From the NCBI GenBank assembly GCA_934635385.1, contig CAKTZI010000012.1, forward strand, positions 20,889-84,888: a stretch of DNA of 64,000 nucleotides. Direction: 5' to 3'. Positions 60,638-64,000 of the stretch are shown here, in pieces. The translations under genes and the position numbers were made by a program. This DNA is from an uncultured Kiritimatiellota bacterium. Lineage in GTDB: Bacteria; Verrucomicrobiota; Kiritimatiellia; RFP12; UBA1067. How positions within the stretch are numbered: the stretch's first letter is position 1; every line of letters begins with the position of its first letter. Below the pieces are notes generated by a model that was not told where the DNA came from, searched no databases, and saw nothing but the letters and a program-made list of their open reading frames with translations.

Positions 60638-61816
60638 CTAATGAGGACGCGACTTGTCGGCGCACTGGAGACGGTAGGCGCGCATGGTCAGGCCGAAGCG
60701 GCGCTTGAAGGCCGTCTGGAGCCACGGCGCGTTGGCGAAGCCGCAGGAGCGGGCGATGGAGCCGATGGGGCGGTTCGTCTTCGACAGAAGTTCGCAAACC
60801 GCCTTGAAGCGTGCGCGGGCGATCAGTTCGCGCACCGTCCCTTCGCCCTGCTCCTTGAACCGCAGGTCGAGCAGCTTCCGGGAGATGCCGAGGTGCTTGG
60901 CGACGGCCTCGACCGTGATGTGCCGCCGCGCGTTCTGCTGGATGTAGGTCTTGGCGGAGGCGAGAATGTGCGCGGACGGCGCAATCGGGATGGACGAGTC
61001 GCGTTCGCAAATCTCCACGGAGGCGGAGACCTCTGCGCGCTTCTTGGGCGCTTTCCCGGTCGAAAGCCGAAGGGATACCTTCTTGGCGGCTGCGAAGCCG
61101 AGGGCTTCATACGGCAGGACGACGCTTGAGACGCTGGGGTTGGCGAAGGACGTGACGACGGGATCGTCGTCAACGCCGAGGACGACCACCTGTCGGGGGA
61201 CGGGGATGCCGTTCTGCTGGCAGCAGCGGATGAGCGCAACGGCGTCACGGTCGTAGGCGCAGAAGAGGGCGGCGGGCTTGGCGAGGGCCTTGAGCCAGAT
61301 GCCGGTTTCGTCGGGCTTCCCGCTCTGGTCGCACGCCACGACCGTGCGGCCCTGTCTCTGGAGCTCACGCAGGAATCCCTCGCGCCGTTGCCGGATGAAG
61401 CTCTGGCCGGATGCGTCGGAGTAGAAGCCGAATGACGCGAAGTTGCCGAGGCCCAGGAGATACGCGGCGGCTTTCTGCCCGATGGCCGTGTTGTCCGTGG
61501 CGTAGAAGTAGATGTCCGGGTCATCGGCCGCAGGCGTTCCCGGACTGCCGAAGACGCAGGTCGGCGGATGATGCCGGCGGCGCGCCGCATAGAACGAGAG
61601 GATGTCGGGCGCACAGTCTTCTTTCGCGAAGATGGCGTCGAGGGGCTTCGGGGCATCCGCGAGCACCGTGTGCGCCTCGGTGACGTCGGCCACCGTCACG
61701 TCCCAGGACGCCTTGCTGCGGGCGAAGCGGGCGATGCCCTGAAGGAATTGGCGGTTGGACTCATACCGCAGATCCAGGATGATGAGGATGCGTGTCGTGT
61801 CTCTTTTCTTTCTCAT
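60638..61816 (-). CDS. XylR-type transcriptional regulator (LacI-like sensor plus AraC HTH)
   Basis: The 392-residue product has no N-terminal LacI helix-turn-helix. Residues ~8-275 form a periplasmic-binding-protein-like sugar sensor (ILIILDLRYESNRQFLQGIA, VVVLGVDDDPVVTSFANP). Residues ~285-385 are an AraC-family DNA-binding domain with two HTHs (ITVEAVAKHLGISRKLLDLR, PIGSIARSCGFANAPWLQTA). This is the XylR architecture, which activates sugar genes on ligand binding. It is divergent from the hydrolase gene at 62076, its likely target. Confidence 0.88.
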   Translation of the reverse strand: MRKKRDTTRILIILDLRYESNRQFLQGIARFARSKASWDVTVADVTEAHTVLADAPKPLDAIFAKEDCAPDILSFYAARRRHHPPTCVFGSPGTPAADDPDIYFYATDNTAIGQKAAAYLLGLGNFASFGFYSDASGQSFIRQRREGFLRELQRQGRTVVACDQSGKPDETGIWLKALAKPAALFCAYDRDAVALIRCCQQNGIPVPRQVVVLGVDDDPVVTSFANPSVSSVVLPYEALGFAAAKKVSLRLSTGKAPKKRAEVSASVEICERDSSIPIAPSAHILASAKTYIQQNARRHITVEAVAKHLGISRKLLDLRFKEQGEGTVRELIARARFKAVCELLSKTNRPIGSIARSCGFANAPWLQTAFKRRFGLTMRAYRLQCADKSRPH

Positions 61817-61847
61817 GTCGAGGGTCCTGTTTCGTCGTCAGGGGCAA

Positions 61848-61853
61848 AGTATA
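61848..61853 (-). promoter_or_regulatory. Probable -10 box of the XylR-type gene
   Basis: The minus strand reads CTATACTT, with +1 near 61841 and a ~24-nt leader before ATG 61816. Confidence 0.45.
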
Positions 61854-61982
61854 GCCGATTCGACCGAAAGGTTCAAGGCCGCACGGCAATTCGCGCAGGG
61901 CTTCAGCCTGAAAAGACGGTTCTGTCACAGGGCGACAGTCGCCCGCATTTTGGCCCATTGGTCCGATTGAACGATTTTCCCG

Positions 61983-62043
61983 TTTCCGTATGGCATTGTT
62001 GGTCAAAAACAGATAGCCTTCTTGCCGGCGGATATGCTATAAT
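61983..62043 (+). promoter_or_regulatory. Hydrolase promoter with conserved upstream box (copy A)
   Basis: TTTCCGTAT at 61983, TGTTGGTCAAAAACAGATAG at 61997-62016 and TATAAT at 62038-62043 occur in the same order and exact spacing at 63861-63921. The box lies where an activator site would be expected and is a candidate XylR operator. A 26-nt leader with GATGGAGA follows. Confidence 0.65.
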
Positions 62044-62075
62044 GCCGACTGTCAGCGAGCGATGGAGATAATTGC

Positions 62076-63830
62076 ATGAAGAAAATGAATTTGGTCTTCC
62101 TGTCCCTTTTGTTTGTGGCGGCGTCGTCACAGGCGCGTGCGCCGTGGCGGCGGGGTGCGCGCGAGCCGCTGTGGCCGGAAGGAAGGATTCCCGACTTTCA
62201 GGCGCATCAGCTCGCCGGCATGACCGACGAGGAGAAGGACGTTGATTTCCTTCTTTCGCCGCAACGGCAGATGCCATATCTCGAATGGTTCGAGGCACCG
62301 TCGCAGCCGAATGGCGCGTGCATGATTCTCGTTTCGGGCGGCAGCTACCAGAACCTGTGCGACCTTTATCTCGTCAAGCTGTGGAAGGAGACGTTCACGA
62401 AGCTCGGCTACCAGACGGTCAACCTCGTCCATCGGACGCCGCGTCCAAAGAACGCGCCGTTTTACCGCAGTGGCTGGCAAGACGGCCAGCGTGCTGTCCG
62501 GCTCGTCCGCGCACAAGCGGCGGCGCGAGGCTTCGACCCCGAGAAGATCGGAGTCATCGGCATGTCGGCGGGCGGACACCTCGTGACGATGCTCGCGACG
62601 AGTGCGCTCACGCCCGCGTATGAGAAGGTCGATGCGCTTGACGACCTGCCGTGTCACGTCAACGTGGCGATTGCGAACGCGCCCGCCTACAATTCCGCCG
62701 CCGGCGCGGCGGGTGGCGTGGCCGCGCCACAGGACGGCACGACACAGCCCGCGTCGGACGTTGCGTCGTGCTTCGCCTTTGACGCGAAGACGTGTCCGAT
62801 CAGTTTTCAGCACGGTGGAATCGACCCCTATACGCCCAATGGCTCCGCGCGCTGCTACCGCGAACTCCGCAAGCGGAAGATTCCGGCAGAGCTGCACGTC
62901 TATGCGGACAAGGGGCACGGGGCGTTCGGCCTTGGTCACGCGATCGAGTTCCTGAACCAGATCGAGTTCGCGTCGAAACTCGCGCCGGAGGTCGATCTCA
63001 TGAGCCGCTATGCGAACGATGCGGCGCGCGGGGCATACGAGAAGGAGAACATCTGGCCGGAGGGCAAGATACCGGATGCGCAAAAGAACCAGTGTGTGCC
63101 TTACGTCGAGTGGCATCTGCCGAAGGAGCGGAAGACGCGGGCGGTGCTGATCGTCTATTCGGGCGGTTCCTATGTCGGGAACTGGCCGGAATGCTTCGAG
63201 GTCACGCCGATACGCCGCTACCTGAACGAGAAGGGCATGACGGTCGTGACGTTGAAATACCGTGTGCCGCGTCCGGCGGGGCTGCCGAAGCACCTGACGG
63301 CATGGCAAGATCTGCAGCGCACGATTCGGATCGTCCGCGCACAAGCGCAGGCGAAAGGGCTTGACCCTGACAGCATCGGCATCATGGGCTCGTCGGCGGG
63401 CGGACACCTCACGCTTCTGGGCGCGACGAGTTCGCGCATGTGGGCCTACGCGCCGGTCGATGCGCTGGACGACATTTCCTGCAAGGTGCAGTGGGCGATC
63501 GCGATCTATCCGGCCTATGTGCTGACGGACGGTCTTGACGGACGTAACGCGGCGGGCGGCAACGACGATTCGACCGTCCTTGCGCCGGAATTCCTTTTCG
63601 ACATGGACACGGCGCCAACGCTTTTCATCCATGGCGATGCGGACGGCTACGCGGCGATGAACTCGGTGAAGGCGTGGGAGCAGATGCGCCGAATGAACGT
63701 TCAGGGCGAAGTTCACACGCTCGCCCTGCGCAATCACGGCTTTCAGCGTCAGGCGTCGCCGGGCACGGGCAGCTACACATGGATGGAGCGCGTGTGGTCA
63801 TTCATCCTGAGCAAAGGCTTTGTCAGGTAG
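62076..63830 (+). CDS. Secreted protein with two fused alpha/beta-hydrolase (esterase) domains
   Basis: The 584-residue product has a signal peptide (MNLVFLSLLFVAASSQARA). Domain 1 (residues ~30-310) and domain 2 (~320-584) are homologous: both begin with LWPEG/IWPEGxIPD, have SGGSY, an RxPRP segment, and a GxSAGGHL elbow with Ser164 and Ser440. The family includes acetyl-xylan and related carbohydrate esterases. Acid/His candidates are GIDPYTP with KGHGAF in domain 1, and HGDADGY with NHGF in domain 2. It is probably controlled by the divergent XylR-type gene and may deacetylate a plant or host polysaccharide. Confidence 0.85.
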   Translation: MKKMNLVFLSLLFVAASSQARAPWRRGAREPLWPEGRIPDFQAHQLAGMTDEEKDVDFLLSPQRQMPYLEWFEAPSQPNGACMILVSGGSYQNLCDLYLVKLWKETFTKLGYQTVNLVHRTPRPKNAPFYRSGWQDGQRAVRLVRAQAAARGFDPEKIGVIGMSAGGHLVTMLATSALTPAYEKVDALDDLPCHVNVAIANAPAYNSAAGAAGGVAAPQDGTTQPASDVASCFAFDAKTCPISFQHGGIDPYTPNGSARCYRELRKRKIPAELHVYADKGHGAFGLGHAIEFLNQIEFASKLAPEVDLMSRYANDAARGAYEKENIWPEGKIPDAQKNQCVPYVEWHLPKERKTRAVLIVYSGGSYVGNWPECFEVTPIRRYLNEKGMTVVTLKYRVPRPAGLPKHLTAWQDLQRTIRIVRAQAQAKGLDPDSIGIMGSSAGGHLTLLGATSSRMWAYAPVDALDDISCKVQWAIAIYPAYVLTDGLDGRNAAGGNDDSTVLAPEFLFDMDTAPTLFIHGDADGYAAMNSVKAWEQMRRMNVQGEVHTLALRNHGFQRQASPGTGSYTWMERVWSFILSKGFVR

Positions 63831-63860
63831 AGACTCGCATCTGACGCGATGCACTTCTCA

Positions 63861-63921
63861 TTTCCGTATATTACTGTTGGTCAAAAGCAAATAGACATCC
63901 AGTCTGTGGATGTGCTATAAT
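63861..63921 (+). promoter_or_regulatory. Second copy of the hydrolase-type promoter (copy B)
   Basis: TTTCCGTAT at 63861, TGTTGGTCAAAAGCAAATAG at 63875-63894 and TATAAT at 63916-63921 match copy A with the same 14-bp and 41-bp offsets. It should drive a gene beyond the window end. Confidence 0.65.
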
Positions 63922-63923
63922 TA

Positions 63924-64000
63924 CGCCCGTCAGCGCCCGTCAGCGCCCGTCAGCGCCCGTCAGCGCCCGTCAGCGCCCGTCAGCGCCCGTCAGCGCCCGT
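63924..64000 (+). repeat. 10-bp tandem repeat at the window end
   Basis: CGCCCGTCAG is repeated about 7.7 times without error, starting three bases after the -10 box of copy B and running to the window edge. Copy A carries a single similar GTCAGCG at the same place in its leader. Confidence 0.9.

Noticed and set aside
63924..64000. 10-bp tandem array as a CRISPR or origin iteron set
   Set aside because: Perfect head-to-tail units without spacers, and no replication genes nearby; listed as a simple tandem repeat.

Overview
The window looks like a chromosome segment of an anaerobic, GC-rich Gram-negative bacterium of the PVC group; a gut-type Kiritimatiellae (Verrucomicrobiota) relative is the best guess from sequence alone. 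The reasons are an LPS-type outer membrane (bamA, skp-like, lpxD), a V-type ATPase with an apparent sodium site, Rnf subunits, an anaerobic ribonucleotide reductase activase (nrdG), a PEP-CTERM protein, giant secreted beta-helix proteins and a candidate type III secretion chaperone/substrate pair. No rRNA, tRNA or CRISPR array was recognised.

Layout: 1-3.3 kb, three genes of unclear role, the first cut by the window edge and carrying an HExxH motif. 3.3-6.3 kb, a secreted esterase and a GT-C-like membrane protein. 6.3-11.2 kb, an envelope cluster (bamA, skp/ompH, lpxD, an S1-domain protein). 11.3-15.7 kb, V-type ATPase D-I-K and a polytopic membrane protein. 15.7-18.7 kb, a small accessory island: hipB with paired operators and a decayed hipA, a pair of small unknown genes, a MntA/HepT toxin-antitoxin pair, and much repeat-derived DNA. 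18.7-26.5 kb, a 2151-residue secreted beta-helix protein, a PEP-CTERM protein and a further exported protein, closed by a terminator. 26.5-27.7 kb, a RAYT transposase element with 43-bp inverted ends. 27.7-34.6 kb, a likely operon of sialate O-acetylesterase, SpoU methyltransferase, VWA protein, manC, rnfC and rnfD.

From 34.6 to 52.0 kb lies the most striking structure. One full-length RHS polymorphic toxin gene (2439 aa, metallopeptidase tip) is followed by four truncated RHS core copies, each carrying a toxin tip and an immunity gene, and by a sixth RHS fragment with no tip. Toxin and immunity genes overlap or abut along most of the chain. Three tips are homologous to one another (an NCQDYAD papain-like candidate) and are followed by three related membrane-anchored proteins; one of these tips is frameshifted. 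The array lies between rnfD and rnfG and ends on the rnfG promoter.

52.0-58.8 kb: rnfG, a TPR protein, nrdG, an HD phosphohydrolase, a SWIM protein with a 44-aa companion, a CesT-like chaperone and its probable 936-aa substrate. 58.8-60.6 kb (minus strand): ddl and ftsQ. 60.6-64 kb: a XylR-type regulator, a double alpha/beta-hydrolase, and a copy of that hydrolase's promoter running into a 10-bp tandem repeat at the window end.

Two features run through the whole window. Many genes have an extended -10 box (TGNTATAAT) placed so that transcription should start within 0-5 nt of the start codon, which suggests widespread leaderless mRNAs. Several families of short-period repeats occur between genes and, in frame, inside genes, including rnfC and ddl.
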